Assembly: GCF_002741035.1 (NCBI RefSeq)
Contig: NZ_CP016808.1
Coordinates: 5,380,501-5,444,500 of the forward strand
DNA length: 64,000 nucleotides
Direction: 5' to 3'
From: Paenibacillus sp. BIHB 4019
GTDB taxonomy: Bacteria > Bacillota > Bacilli > Paenibacillales > Paenibacillaceae
Shown here: positions 34,333 through 44,063 of the stretch, piece after piece
Layout: every line of letters starts with the position of its first letter
How positions within the stretch are numbered: position 1 is the stretch's first letter
Notes under the pieces: generated by a model
What the model was told of the DNA's origin: nothing
Database searches by the model: none
The model's input: only the letters and a program-made list of their open reading frames with translations
Made by a program: the position numbers and the translations under genes

Positions 34333-36099
34333 TTAATCTAGCTCAGCGCGAGTAAATAGATCGCTGATTAAATCATGATCCTCACAGGCTGCTTTGAAGG
34401 CTAGCGCAAAATTCACCAGGGCTTCCCGATTGCTGGCGCACACGCAGAACATATCTGCCTCTGAATCGAAGTGGATATGCTCGGCAAGCTCCGGCATTTT
34501 TTCCTCCACAAATACGGCTGCAAGCGAGCCCCAGTCATAGCCGCTGCCTTGAAAGCCTTCTTCCGCCCTCGTATCAAAAAGTTCCTGCTTGTAGGTGCCG
34601 GCATTTAGAATAACAGACCAGGATTTATTGTCGTGTTCAATAAAAATAAAAGGCTGCAATTGTGCTATAATCCCGCCAGCCTCTGAAGGAAGCACTGCCT
34701 TATTGTTAGGAGCTGCATAGGCGTTTAACTGTTCAATCACCTGCTCGATAGCTTCATCCGTCATGGCGAGAGTACGGTCGGTTACGATGATTTTTCCCAG
34801 CTTGATGCGATCATCGAGCCAGTCGGTAATAAATGCCGGCGCATAGCCGCCTGTGCTAAACTCGCTTTCGCCGAATGCGATCAACTTATCATAGTCGTCA
34901 ATATATTTTTTCCGTGCAGGATTCGGATAAGTTTTCGTGTAGAGCCAAAATTGCAAATCATACATCAAGGTAGACAGCTTGTCGGCTTGAAAGACGAAAT
35001 AGCCCTTCTCCTCGGTAATCTGGCTGCAAATCGACCGGATTTTCTCTTCCAAATCATCCGTTTCCGTAACAGCAGCACAAAGCTCAGCCAAGAGAGGGGA
35101 AAATGCGCCTTCGGCTACTTTTTTCAAATCCGCTTCCTTCTCCTCAGCGGACCTATCGAACACATCATCATGAACGAGCCCTTTAATAAATTGTTCAAAG
35201 CTGCATGCCAAATACGTAATGTTGTATTCGTCCTCTTGATCAACGTGAACGACGGCAGGCTCGCCGTCTGGCCCGCAGAAGCGGTAATCCAGCATAATGA
35301 CATCATGGCCTGCGGAAGGGCAGTCGCAAATGACGATCCCAAGGTCTGGATAGCCCCATTCTTCGATCATGAACCGGCTCCCTAAATCTCCGCCAAGCGT
35401 GTAGGATTTATTGCGTCCAATGCCCATAATGCCCGTAATCGCGACATGATTCTCTGACCAGGAGGTCGGCTCGTCCGCTGGGAAACGGCAATTGACGGGA
35501 ACCCCGCCGTTTTGGCTGTTCATAAGAGCAATGTAGGAGGCCGGCAGCTTGTAGCCAAGCTCCTGCTCAATGGATGAGACCAGCTCAGCGGTTGGAGGGG
35601 GCAGCACATAAGACTTGCGGGCGTAATCGCTGTCCTCCCAAAAGCTTTGTAAATCGAACGAGGCGAAGGGCGCGTCATTCCCGCTGCCGCGCTTTTGCCC
35701 GACCGCTTCGCTTTCCTCTACATAGCGCTTATGCTGGCGCACCATTTTTTCAGCGAGCGGCTTGGTCCACTCCAAAAATTCCAAGGTTGGTTCCGATTGG
35801 GGGTCCAAGCGGCTGGATAGCTCAAAAGCCTGTAAGGCATCCACGTAACGCGCTAGAAAATAATAGGCATAGCCTTGGCGAAAATGCCACAAAGGGTCTT
35901 CTTTGCCTTGCTCGGCGATTAAGGAAAGCTGCTTAAGTGCCTCGCGGTAACAATCTGTATTGTTAAGGGCTCGGGCAAGCTGGATGATGACCTCATAATC
36001 TCTGTCGCCCTCAGGGATTTCTTGCAGTCGATCAACAATGCTCTCGAACGCCTCTTCTTCATGCCAAAGGTTGATTTGTGCCAGAAGCTGCTGGTCCAT
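34333..36099 (-). CDS. TPR protein with SMI1/KNR4 (SUKH) domain
   Basis: 588 residues. The N-terminal ~135 residues are TPR-like helices (IIQLARALNNTDCYREALK; FRQGYAYYFLARYVDALQ). A SUKH/SMI1 domain follows (about 170-310), with IEQELGYKLPASYIALMNSQ, NGG, then a GDLGSRFMIEEWGYPDLGIV-type segment and DCPSAGHDVIMLDY. The remaining ~270 residues are unrecognised. SUKH domains are common in immunity proteins against contact-dependent toxins and in other bacterial proteins; no toxin gene is adjacent, so this could be a stand-alone member. Its 3' end meets the terminator at 34218-34264. AGGAGTG lies ahead of the ATG. Confidence 0.8.
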   Translation of the reverse strand: MDQQLLAQINLWHEEEAFESIVDRLQEIPEGDRDYEVIIQLARALNNTDCYREALKQLSLIAEQGKEDPLWHFRQGYAYYFLARYVDALQAFELSSRLDPQSEPTLEFLEWTKPLAEKMVRQHKRYVEESEAVGQKRGSGNDAPFASFDLQSFWEDSDYARKSYVLPPPTAELVSSIEQELGYKLPASYIALMNSQNGGVPVNCRFPADEPTSWSENHVAITGIMGIGRNKSYTLGGDLGSRFMIEEWGYPDLGIVICDCPSAGHDVIMLDYRFCGPDGEPAVVHVDQEDEYNITYLACSFEQFIKGLVHDDVFDRSAEEKEADLKKVAEGAFSPLLAELCAAVTETDDLEEKIRSICSQITEEKGYFVFQADKLSTLMYDLQFWLYTKTYPNPARKKYIDDYDKLIAFGESEFSTGGYAPAFITDWLDDRIKLGKIIVTDRTLAMTDEAIEQVIEQLNAYAAPNNKAVLPSEAGGIIAQLQPFIFIEHDNKSWSVILNAGTYKQELFDTRAEEGFQGSGYDWGSLAAVFVEEKMPELAEHIHFDSEADMFCVCASNREALVNFALAFKAACEDHDLISDLFTRAELD

Positions 36100-36278
36100 A
36101 AGTATGCTTCACTCCTCAATATGAAATAGCTATATCTGTTATGATATATTGTTAATTATATCCTGAGACGAAGGCGGCTGGCTAATTCATACGCGGCTAA
36201 GCGGGAATGCAGGATGTCGTTTCAAGATGTAGTATAATGAAGAAGTGTGCAAATTGATGGAAAAGTAGGCGATCGAAT

Positions 36279-37751
36279 ATGAGCGAGAAGCAAGCCAATA
36301 TATATATCGGATGGAACTTTGACAACAGCTATGCAAGGTTGCCAGAAGGTTTGTTTACAGCAACAAACCCAACCCCAGTGCGCTCGCCAGAGCTAATTAT
36401 TTGCAATGACAAGCTGGCTGAATCGTTTGGACTTGATGCCGAGGCGCTGCAAAGCGAGGAAGGCGTTGCTATGCTTGCGGGCAATCTAATTCCCGAGGGC
36501 GCTTTGCCGCTTGCTGAGGCTTATGCGGGTCATCAGTTTGGCCATTTTAACCGCTTGGGTGACGGGCGTGCCTTGCTGCTGGGCGAACAAATAACACCCT
36601 CAGGCGAGCGAGTCGACATTCAATTAAAAGGAGCAGGGCGCACGCCCTATTCTCGCGGCGGAGATGGCCGTGCGGGGGTTGGGCCGATGCTGCGCGAATA
36701 CATCATTAGCGAAGCCATGCATGGGCTGGGCATTCCCACTACCCGCAGCTTGGCAGTCGTGAAAACGGGCGAGCCTGTTTACCGGGAGGATACGCAGCAG
36801 GGTGCTATTTTGACCCGCGTAGCTGCGAGCCATATTCGTGTCGGAACGTTTCAATTTGCTGCCCAATGGGGAACGGCAGAGGAGCTGCGGGCACTGGCTG
36901 ACTACACGGTGCAAAGGCATTTTCCGCAAATTGCTGGGGAAGGCAATCGCTATCTCTCCTTGCTGCAGGAAGTAATTAAGCGTCAGGCATCGCTTATTGC
37001 CAAATGGCAGCTCGTCGGTTTTATTCATGGCGTCATGAATACGGACAACATGGCGCTTAGTGGCGAAACGATTGATTACGGCCCGTGTGCCTTTATGGAT
37101 GCGTTTAGCCTAGCGACGGTATTCAGTTCCATTGACAGTCAAGGCCGTTATGCTTATGGCAATCAGCCTTACATTGCGGTCTGGAATTTGGCGAGATTGG
37201 CTGAATCGCTATTGTCGCTGCTGCACGACGATGAGGAGCAGGCGCTAAAGCTTGCTGAGCAAGCTTTAGCGGATTTCACAGACCAATACCATCGTCATTG
37301 GCTCGCAGGCATGCGTGGAAAACTGGGCATTTTCAATGAGGAGGAGCAGGACGACGAGCTAATGAAAGACCTGCTCACTTTGATGGAGAAGCATGGCGCG
37401 GATTACACAAATACGTTTGTGGCGTTAACCTTTAACAAGCCGGATGACTCGGCGCTATTTAACAGCGAGGAATATACAGAGTGGCATGAGCGCTGGCAGA
37501 ATAGGCTGGGCAGGCAGGAGCAGTCCGTAGAGGAAGCGGGTCAGCTCATGCGCAGCAGCAATCCAGCTATCATTCCGCGCAATCATCGGGTAGAAGAGGC
37601 GCTGGAAGCAGCGGTTAATGGTGATTACAGTGTAATGGAGCGGCTGCTTGAGGCGCTAGCTGATCCGTATGCACATTCTCCAAAGCAGGCTGAATATGCA
37701 ACTTTGCCTGAGCCGTCAGGCCGTGCTTACCGCACTTATTGCGGAACGTAG
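36279..37751 (+). CDS. selO: SelO/YdiU-family protein adenylyltransferase
   Basis: 490 residues, a pseudokinase-fold enzyme that AMPylates proteins. [69 protein letters not shown] and [20 protein letters not shown] are the family blocks with nucleotide- and metal-binding residues. The C-terminal CG in YRTYCGT resembles the terminal Cys region of SelO (selenocysteine in eukaryotes). It stands alone. Confidence 0.93.
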   Translation: MSEKQANIYIGWNFDNSYARLPEGLFTATNPTPVRSPELIICNDKLAESFGLDAEALQSEEGVAMLAGNLIPEGALPLAEAYAGHQFGHFNRLGDGRALLLGEQITPSGERVDIQLKGAGRTPYSRGGDGRAGVGPMLREYIISEAMHGLGIPTTRSLAVVKTGEPVYREDTQQGAILTRVAASHIRVGTFQFAAQWGTAEELRALADYTVQRHFPQIAGEGNRYLSLLQEVIKRQASLIAKWQLVGFIHGVMNTDNMALSGETIDYGPCAFMDAFSLATVFSSIDSQGRYAYGNQPYIAVWNLARLAESLLSLLHDDEEQALKLAEQALADFTDQYHRHWLAGMRGKLGIFNEEEQDDELMKDLLTLMEKHGADYTNTFVALTFNKPDDSALFNSEEYTEWHERWQNRLGRQEQSVEEAGQLMRSSNPAIIPRNHRVEEALEAAVNGDYSVMERLLEALADPYAHSPKQAEYATLPEPSGRAYRTYCGT

Positions 37752-37873
37752 ATACACGAATATGGACATCGCTTCCATAATCCTGCATAATACACTCAGG
37801 GAATGACAGCAGGAAAAAACAAGCTTGTGAATCATTGTCGAAATTCATTGGATAGGCGAGAGGTGGAGTCGTT

Positions 37874-38221
37874 TTGCCCGAAACAGAAGAAATAACCGCT
37901 TTTATAGAAGCGCTGGACGTGCCCTGGCAGGTGGAAGTATCGAATCAGCTACGAAGCCTCATACATGAGGCCATTCCAGACGTTCAGGAGCGACTGCAAT
38001 ATAAGAAGCCTCACTTTTTGAAAAATGGCAAGTATGCGGCGGTCATTTCGCCTTCCAAAAAAGCGGTTTCCTTTACCCTATTCCATACGACGGGTCTGGA
38101 TTTGCCAGAAGAGCTGTTTGAAGGCCCGGAGGAGCGGAAAACGATCAAAATTCAGGAAAAAGATACCCCTGATTATTCGCAATTAACGAAATATTTGGAG
38201 CAGGCGTCGAAAGAGCTTTAG
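37874..38221 (+). CDS. DUF1801-family protein
   Basis: 115 residues. IREAIPDVQERLQYKKPHF, KYAAVISPSKKAVSFTLFH and the terminal IKIQEKDTPDYSQLTKYLEQ fit the DUF1801/YdhG-like family (a beta-alpha fold of unknown function). TTG at 37874 is preceded by GAGGTGGAG about 8 nt upstream. The gene stands alone between selO and the next operon. Confidence 0.75.
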   Translation: MPETEEITAFIEALDVPWQVEVSNQLRSLIHEAIPDVQERLQYKKPHFLKNGKYAAVISPSKKAVSFTLFHTTGLDLPEELFEGPEERKTIKIQEKDTPDYSQLTKYLEQASKEL

Positions 38222-38384
38222 GTCTTTCCCGCTTTGTAAGTAAACTATAAAGCTGTCCAAGCACAAGAATGGAACTGAGAGGCTTCTGCAGCTCACAGCA
38301 CAACTTTCTGATTTGTGCGGGGATGGCTTTTTTTATAAAAACAATTCTATTTCAGCGCGACGCTTGAAAGTTAAGGAGAGGCCA

Positions 38385-38825
38385 ATGAATAGGGAAGAAG
38401 CTTTGGCATTGTTAAAATGTCATGCATTTGCGCATGACGATATCGAGCAGGAAAAAATGACGAACGGGTTTCTCGGCATGCTCCGCCCCTTTAGAGGCCA
38501 GCTCGTAGAGGATAATTTTCATGAGGTAATGACAATCCTTGATGTACTGTCGCCCGAATTAGCGAGTAAATTGGTCAGCAGTGAAATCATGGCCTGTTTA
38601 TGGAGCATTTGCCATTTGGGCAGAGCCTGGGCGGTAGAGCCGGATGGCATGCTGCGGAGCAACGGCATCATTACGGCAGAGCAAACGCAGCAGATGGAGG
38701 AATGGCTGAGTATCATCTCTTATGCGGTAATGATTCTGCTGGAGGACGGCGGAGCAGAGGAAGCGTTCTGGGGATATGAAGAGTATAAGAGAGAAAGGGG
38801 AATGAATGATGGAATGGACGCTTGA
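38385..38825 (+). CDS. Hypothetical helical protein
   Basis: 146 residues starting MNREEALALLKCHAFAHDDI, mostly helical, with IEQEKMTNGFLGMLRPFRG and IMACLWSICHLGRAWAVEPD. Not recognised. ATG 38385 follows AAGGAGAGG; the in-frame sequence upstream to 38313 has no such site. Its 3' end overlaps the next gene by 20 nt, so they are co-translated, and the AAA/TPR pair follows. Possibly a recently diverged partner of the DUF2185 protein. Confidence 0.65.
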   Translation: MNREEALALLKCHAFAHDDIEQEKMTNGFLGMLRPFRGQLVEDNFHEVMTILDVLSPELASKLVSSEIMACLWSICHLGRAWAVEPDGMLRSNGIITAEQTQQMEEWLSIISYAVMILLEDGGAEEAFWGYEEYKRERGMNDGMDA

Positions 38826-39426
38826 AGATGTAGAACAAACGAGCAAGCTGTATCCAGACAGCTTCTTTATCCCGTCTGCTAAGGAGCGACGGTCGCAAGA
38901 AGCAGGAAGGCGGGTCCGATTGCATTTTACACTGGCAAACCCGGGTGAAAATGAGCCGAGAGCCGAACGGATGTGGGTGGAGGTTACAGGCTTTAACCAA
39001 GCGACTGAGCAATATACCGGGGTACTGACGAACCAGCCAGTATATTTGAAAACCTTGAAGCTAGGAGACAGCTTAGTGTTCGAGCCGCAGCATATTGCCA
39101 GAACGATTCTGCGGGAAGGCGATGAGAGATGGCTTGCGGATGGCGAAAAAATGGCGCTCGTGTCTAGGAGATGCTTGGAGCAGGGCGATGCCGTGTGCTG
39201 GATGTACCGTGAAGCTGGCGACAATGAGCACGACAGCGGCTGGCGTTTGTTCGCAGGCGATGAGGAGGATAGCTACATTAACGCCGATAATATTTTCAGG
39301 GTGCAGGTTTATGAAATGGTAGACCGGGATGCTAGTTTATTGATGCCTTTTAAGGGGGAGCTTGGCTCGGCGTTTGAAAGGCAGGGGCAGAATGCTGCAT
39401 GGGTAGAGGTAGTGGAGGAAGAGTAG
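38806..39426 (+). CDS. DUF2185 (Imm33-like) protein
   Basis: 206 residues. The C-terminal half (about residues 108-200) shows KMALVSRRCLEQGDAVCWMY, HDSGWRLFAGDEEDSYINAD and SLLMPFKGELGSAFERQG, which match the DUF2185/immunity protein Imm33 pattern. The N-terminal half (RMWVEVTGFN ... GVLTNQPVYLKTLKLGDSLV) resembles DUF2314, often found with it. The gene overlaps the preceding one by 20 nt. No toxin partner is in sight. Confidence 0.7.
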   Translation: MMEWTLEDVEQTSKLYPDSFFIPSAKERRSQEAGRRVRLHFTLANPGENEPRAERMWVEVTGFNQATEQYTGVLTNQPVYLKTLKLGDSLVFEPQHIARTILREGDERWLADGEKMALVSRRCLEQGDAVCWMYREAGDNEHDSGWRLFAGDEEDSYINADNIFRVQVYEMVDRDASLLMPFKGELGSAFERQGQNAAWVEVVEEE

Positions 39427-39520
39427 AATGGCCTGCTTCCCTTGCAAACGACCATATATTTCATTATTCTGGATAAATAGCGTAAATTCAGCATGCTAGA
39501 TTAGTAGAGGAGAGAGCCTA

Positions 39521-40477
39521 ATGTCTGATTTTGATGATCTCGCAGCGCAAAGGCGCAAAAATCTAAAGCTTATCCAATTCAATCAAGAGGATCAATCGCT
39601 TGTCGAGTCGGACAAGCCAGCGGAAACGTTCGATGATGTAGGCGGACTAGAGGATGTTAAGAAGAAAATTCGCATGAACTTCATTTTGCCGCTAAAGCAG
39701 CCGGAATTGTTTGCCGCCTATGGCAAATCAGCTGGAGGAAGCTTGCTGCTGTTTGGGCCTCCGGGCTGTGGAAAAACGTTTCTGGCACGAGCAGTAGCGG
39801 GCGAAATTGAAGCAAACTTTATCCATATTGAGCTGCAGGCCATTCTTTCGATGTATACGGGCCAGAGCGAGCATAATTTGCATGACTTTTTTGAAAAAGC
39901 CCGACAATGCAGGCCTTGTGTCATTTTCATAGATGAGCTTGATGCAATGGGCGGCAGCCGGAACCAAATGCGCCAGCATCACGATCGCATGCTGGTCAAC
40001 CAACTGCTGCTAGAGCTGGACGGTCTGCAAGCAGAGAACGAGAACGTATTTGTAATTGGCGCAACCAATACGCCATGGTATTTGGATTCCGCGCTCAGAC
40101 GTCCCGGACGTTTTAACCATCTCGTCTTTGTACCGCCGCCAGAGGAAGCGGAGCGCCAAACGATTTTGGGGCTGAAGCTGAAAGGCAAGCCGATGGATTC
40201 GCTGAATTTGGAGCGGATTGCTGCCGAGACGAAATATTTTTCCGGAGCTGATTTGGAGCAGGTCGTTAGCGATGCGGTGGAATCGGCGATGGAGCGCATT
40301 CTGGAGACGGGTGAAGTGCAGCCTATTTCTCAAAATGATGTGAAAGCTGCAGTAAAATCCCGCAAAGCGACAACACTGGAATGGTTTTCCACCGCAAAAA
40401 ACTATGCGACCTTCAGTGATGTCAACCGTGATTACCAGGTTGTGCTGGATTATATGAAGAAGCACGGCATTAAATAG
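39521..40477 (+). CDS. AAA+ ATPase (Cdc48/FtsH-like clade)
   Basis: 318 residues. FDDVGGLEDVKKKI then Walker A GPPGCGKT (79-86), pore loop area, Walker B VIFIDELDAMGG (about 128-139), sensor 1 IGATN, arginine fingers ALRRPGRF and a small helical C-terminal domain (GADLEQVVSDAVESAM). It has no membrane segment or protease domain. It is followed 22 nt later by a TPR gene with a membrane tail, suggesting the ATPase is recruited to a membrane complex through that partner. The function is unknown. Confidence 0.88.
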   Translation: MSDFDDLAAQRRKNLKLIQFNQEDQSLVESDKPAETFDDVGGLEDVKKKIRMNFILPLKQPELFAAYGKSAGGSLLLFGPPGCGKTFLARAVAGEIEANFIHIELQAILSMYTGQSEHNLHDFFEKARQCRPCVIFIDELDAMGGSRNQMRQHHDRMLVNQLLLELDGLQAENENVFVIGATNTPWYLDSALRRPGRFNHLVFVPPPEEAERQTILGLKLKGKPMDSLNLERIAAETKYFSGADLEQVVSDAVESAMERILETGEVQPISQNDVKAAVKSRKATTLEWFSTAKNYATFSDVNRDYQVVLDYMKKHGIK

Positions 40478-40499
40478 CAGGAAGGAGCAAGGAAAAGCT

Positions 40500-41378
40500 T
40501 TGGCGGAAGACAGAGATTTTGAGCAAAATACTTATACTGCTGTATATCAGCTGATCGAGTGGAAACGGTATAAGGAAGCTCTCGGGCAAACAGAGCAGCT
40601 TTTGCGCCATAACCCGGAAGATACTGATGCATTGGCCCTTATAGCACAGATTTATTTATTAATGGAAGATTACGAAAAAAGCTTGTATTGGTCCGGTGAA
40701 GTGTTGAAGCGAGATCCGGACCATACGGATGCTTGGTATGTGCGGGTTGTGGCCTATTACGATACGGATGATGTGGAGGCCTTTCTTGAAGCGGCACATG
40801 AAGCTTTGCGAATTGAACCATATAGAGCCCATTACTACTATTTGCTTGCTAGTCAAATGAACAAAATGGGGAAATTAAAGCAAGCGAAGGAGCATCTGCT
40901 GCAAGCGCTCCAGCTGAATGCAGATTCGCCGCTTTATTTGGCTGTGCTGAGCTATACGGAAGCGCTGCTGGGCCATTTTGAGGAATCGGAGCAGCTGGAC
41001 AGGCAGGCTATTCAGATCGAGGCGGAAGATCCAGGTGTGCTGCTGCATCTCGCTTGGGCGGCAGGCCACCGCGGCGATTATACGCTGCAGGAAAAGTATA
41101 TGCAAAGCGCCGTCAGGCTCAATCCAGAGGATAAGCAGTATCAGGATGAATATTTGAATGCTTTGCAAAACAGCCATAAGCTGTATCGTATTTTTTTAGC
41201 GCCAATGAAGGTTATAAGGCGCATGAAACGCTGGCAGATTCTCGTTAGCTGGCTAGTGGCGGTGTTCTTTTTTAAACCGCTCCTGATTCTATTTATTGTG
41301 CTGTATATTTTAGCCCATTGGGTGACGAAGGGCATTGTGCATGTACGCGTTTTTGGCTGGCGGCGTCGCGGCTCATGA
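40500..41378 (+). CDS. TPR protein with C-terminal membrane segment
   Basis: 292 residues. Several TPR units fill the first 220 residues (for example DTDALALIAQIYLLMEDYEK, HYYYLLASQMNKMGKLKQAK and HLAWAAGHRGDYTLQEKYMQ). A single strong hydrophobic stretch (about 252-278, ILVSWLVAVFFFKPLLILFI) would anchor it in the membrane with a basic tail. It follows the AAA ATPase gene closely and its stop overlaps the start of the AraC regulator (ATGA). TTG is the probable start (GGAAGGAGCAAGGAAAAGC lies upstream). Confidence 0.8.
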   Translation: MAEDRDFEQNTYTAVYQLIEWKRYKEALGQTEQLLRHNPEDTDALALIAQIYLLMEDYEKSLYWSGEVLKRDPDHTDAWYVRVVAYYDTDDVEAFLEAAHEALRIEPYRAHYYYLLASQMNKMGKLKQAKEHLLQALQLNADSPLYLAVLSYTEALLGHFEESEQLDRQAIQIEAEDPGVLLHLAWAAGHRGDYTLQEKYMQSAVRLNPEDKQYQDEYLNALQNSHKLYRIFLAPMKVIRRMKRWQILVSWLVAVFFFKPLLILFIVLYILAHWVTKGIVHVRVFGWRRRGS

Positions 41379-42970
41379 ATGATCTAGCGAATTTGATAAA
41401 GAGACTGATCTTTACTTCGGTTCACTGCTATTCTTTCCGGGGTCAAGCGGACGATCCATTAACTCCGAAAATGCTCCATACCTATTCCATAGTCTATGTA
41501 ACTGCTGGCAAGGGCTTAATGAAAATGAACGGTCATGCTGCTCAAGTCAAGCCAGGCGATTTATTTTTTCTACAGCCTGAAATGATGGTCGAAGGGTATT
41601 CGGACTCCACCGATCCGATTCAGTATTCATTGATTGTGTTCTCCTGTATGCAGCTGAGCAGGCCGAGAGAAGGCTGGTCAGTGAAGCAGCCTATTTTTCC
41701 ATTGAAGGGGAGGATGGGGGGAGTTGACGATCTTGCTGCGGTCGAAGGGCTAATCCAGCATTTATTTGAATTAAATCGGCATGCCAGAGTACAAGAGAGG
41801 CATACGATCCACTACAATCTTTCAAAGCTGCTGTTGCTGATAATGGGCAGAAGCATAGCGGCGGAGCAGCAGACTGTAGGCATGGAGCAGGTGCTGGCCT
41901 ATATGAATGAAAATTACACGAAGGATTTGCAGGTCAGCCAACTGGCGGAAATGGCAGGCTTCAGTACGAATCATTTTACGAAAATCTTTAAACATCAAAT
42001 GGGGATCACACCTACCGAATATCTTTTGAAACAACGAATTACTAAAGCAAAGCAATTATTGGTTTCTTCAATGAAAGCCAAGCGTGTAGCGGAGCAGGTC
42101 GGTTACAAGGATGAGCACTATTTCAGCAGAGTTTTCAAAAAAGCCGAAGGCGTTGCTCCTACCTTATATATTAAAAATAAATGCCACCGCATAGCGGCTT
42201 TATATTATGGACTGGATGACCATTTAATCACGCTTGGCTATAAGCCAGTTGCTTCGCTGTCTTATACGGGCCGGGTTTCCTCGTCCTGCTCCATTCCGGG
42301 GCTTAGCGCATCCAGCCAGCAAAGCTCTATGCTTCAAGGCGGTCACACGAATTACGATAAGCTGCTCCGAACAAAGCCGGATCTGATGCTGACAAGTGAT
42401 CGTCTGGAGCGAGATGAGCTGCTGAATCAGATTGCGCCAACTGCTGTACTCAAGCATTCGAACAAGTATGGACAGACGCTGGAGCAGCTTGCTGGCCTAT
42501 TAGGCAGAGAGCAGCAGGCCGCGGCATGGATAAGCAGCTATGGCGAGAGAACGGAAAGGCTGAAGGAACGAATGAAGGCCTGCTTGGGAGAACAGAGCGT
42601 TTATTTTATAAGGGTGAGCCAGAACTTTTATCGGGTATATGGGCGGAAAAATCAAACGGGCAGCCTTTTTTATGATGATCTGGGTTTAACGCTTCCGGAT
42701 CGATTCCCTGCCCACGAATGGGCACTCGACATCCAGCTGAATGAACTGCCATTATTTAATTCACAGCATATTTTTCTGATGGCTGATTCAACTAAAGGTT
42801 CGAAGAAGCGATTGCAGCATTTGCTTCAATCGGAGGAGTGGCAATCCCTTGAGGCAGTACGTCGCCATCATGTATATGATGCTAGTGATTTATTTTTTAA
42901 AGCGCTAGGCCCTTCCGGGAGAATGTGGGCGATGAATTATGCAGCATTAAAGCTGGGAATAATAGAATGA
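41375..42970 (+). CDS. AraC-family regulator fused to a siderophore-binding-like domain (Btr-like)
   Basis: 531 residues. N-terminal ~155 residues form a cupin-like sensor segment; two AraC HTHs lie at about 170-265 (QVSQLAEMAGFSTNHFTKIF and VAEQVGYKDEHYFSRVFKK). The last ~255 residues resemble a class III iron-siderophore binding protein (HRIAALYYGLDDHLITLGYK; KLLRTKPDLMLTSDRL). This is the arrangement of B. subtilis Btr, which activates siderophore uptake genes on binding the siderophore. The downstream binding protein and reductase are the likely targets. Start overlaps the previous stop. Confidence 0.88.
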   Translation: MNDLANLIKRLIFTSVHCYSFRGQADDPLTPKMLHTYSIVYVTAGKGLMKMNGHAAQVKPGDLFFLQPEMMVEGYSDSTDPIQYSLIVFSCMQLSRPREGWSVKQPIFPLKGRMGGVDDLAAVEGLIQHLFELNRHARVQERHTIHYNLSKLLLLIMGRSIAAEQQTVGMEQVLAYMNENYTKDLQVSQLAEMAGFSTNHFTKIFKHQMGITPTEYLLKQRITKAKQLLVSSMKAKRVAEQVGYKDEHYFSRVFKKAEGVAPTLYIKNKCHRIAALYYGLDDHLITLGYKPVASLSYTGRVSSSCSIPGLSASSQQSSMLQGGHTNYDKLLRTKPDLMLTSDRLERDELLNQIAPTAVLKHSNKYGQTLEQLAGLLGREQQAAAWISSYGERTERLKERMKACLGEQSVYFIRVSQNFYRVYGRKNQTGSLFYDDLGLTLPDRFPAHEWALDIQLNELPLFNSQHIFLMADSTKGSKKRLQHLLQSEEWQSLEAVRRHHVYDASDLFFKALGPSGRMWAMNYAALKLGIIE

Positions 42971-43034
42971 AAAGATCCAACCTAATCGCATGGAATAATC
43001 CATGGTTATTGGAAGGGCCTTTCTTTATGATTAG

Positions 43035-43049
43035 TGATAATGATTATTA
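43035..43049. promoter_or_regulatory. Fur box
   Basis: TGATAAT-G-ATTATTA is a 7-1-7 inverted repeat with one mismatch to TGATAATnATTATCA, 28 nt before the siderophore-binding lipoprotein ATG. Expected role: iron repression of the uptake genes by Fur. Confidence 0.85.
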
Positions 43050-43076
43050 TTACTATAAAGAGAGGGTTAACAACAA

Positions 43077-44063
43077 ATGAATAAGCACCGAATGATGTAC
43101 CTCGTATTATGGGCTATGCTGCTGCTTGCAGTGACGGCTTGCGGTAAAGCAGAAAGTCCAGCGAGCGAGCCCGAACAAACGAATCAATCTGCGAATCAAC
43201 CTGTGGAAAAAGCGACTCGAACCGTTACCCACCTGAAAGGGGAGGCCATCGTTCCAGCTAAGATCGACAAAATAGTCGTGCTCTCCGCTGCTTATATTGA
43301 TCATCTGCTGACTATCGGCGAAAAACCAGTTGGCGTAAATGTAGAGACCCGTTATGGCGGAGATTACCTGCCTTATTTGGCAAGCGAGCTGGAAGGCGTA
43401 CAGCTGGTAGGCTCTGCGGATAGTCCCAATTTGGAAGCGATTGTTCAGCTGGAGCCGGATGTCATTCTCATAGAGAGCCGGACTGCGGAAAATACGTATG
43501 ATCAGCTGGCTAAGATCGCGCCAACGCTTGTGCTTGGTACGGAGTGGCTGGAGTATGGCGATGATACGACCTACTGGACTGCGGATTTATTGAAGGTGGC
43601 CGAATTGTACGACAAAGTGGATTTGGCTAAAGAGAAAATTGCCGAGCTTGATGCAAAGGCTAAACAAGCCAGTGAGAAAATTAAGGCTATCGACAACTAT
43701 AACCTTGCTTATTTAAGAGTCAGAGAGAAAAACCTGCAAATTTATGCGGAAAAAGGCCATCCAACAAATACGTTGTTGTACCACGATCTCGGCTTTACGA
43801 AAACGTCATTGACGCCTGAGGAGCAGCGCGGCGAGCTGTCTTTAGAAGTGATTTCAGGCTTAGACGCCGATTATATCGTGCTTGAAGTTGATCCTAATGG
43901 ACAGGATAATCTCAAGAGCATCAACGATAGCTCTTTTTGGAATAAGGTTTCTGCGGTGCAAAACAATAAGGTGTATGAAACAGACTCGTTTTGGCTGTTT
44001 AAAGGCTGGGGCGTCATTGGACGCGGACAAATCATAGATGAAGTATTGAAGATGATTGAGTAA
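43077..44063 (+). CDS. Ferric-siderophore ABC transporter substrate-binding lipoprotein
   Basis: 328 residues with signal peptide and lipobox LLLAVTAC (Cys about residue 22). Class III binding-protein fold with IDKIVVLSAAYIDHLLTIGEK, LEAIVQLEPDVILI, PTLVLGTEWLEYGD and the C-terminal KVYETDSFWLFKGWGVIGRG. Under a Fur box. Permease and ATPase genes are not present in this stretch, so it must use a transporter encoded elsewhere. It overlaps the FhuF-like gene by 8 nt. Confidence 0.9.
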   Translation: MNKHRMMYLVLWAMLLLAVTACGKAESPASEPEQTNQSANQPVEKATRTVTHLKGEAIVPAKIDKIVVLSAAYIDHLLTIGEKPVGVNVETRYGGDYLPYLASELEGVQLVGSADSPNLEAIVQLEPDVILIESRTAENTYDQLAKIAPTLVLGTEWLEYGDDTTYWTADLLKVAELYDKVDLAKEKIAELDAKAKQASEKIKAIDNYNLAYLRVREKNLQIYAEKGHPTNTLLYHDLGFTKTSLTPEEQRGELSLEVISGLDADYIVLEVDPNGQDNLKSINDSSFWNKVSAVQNNKVYETDSFWLFKGWGVIGRGQIIDEVLKMIE

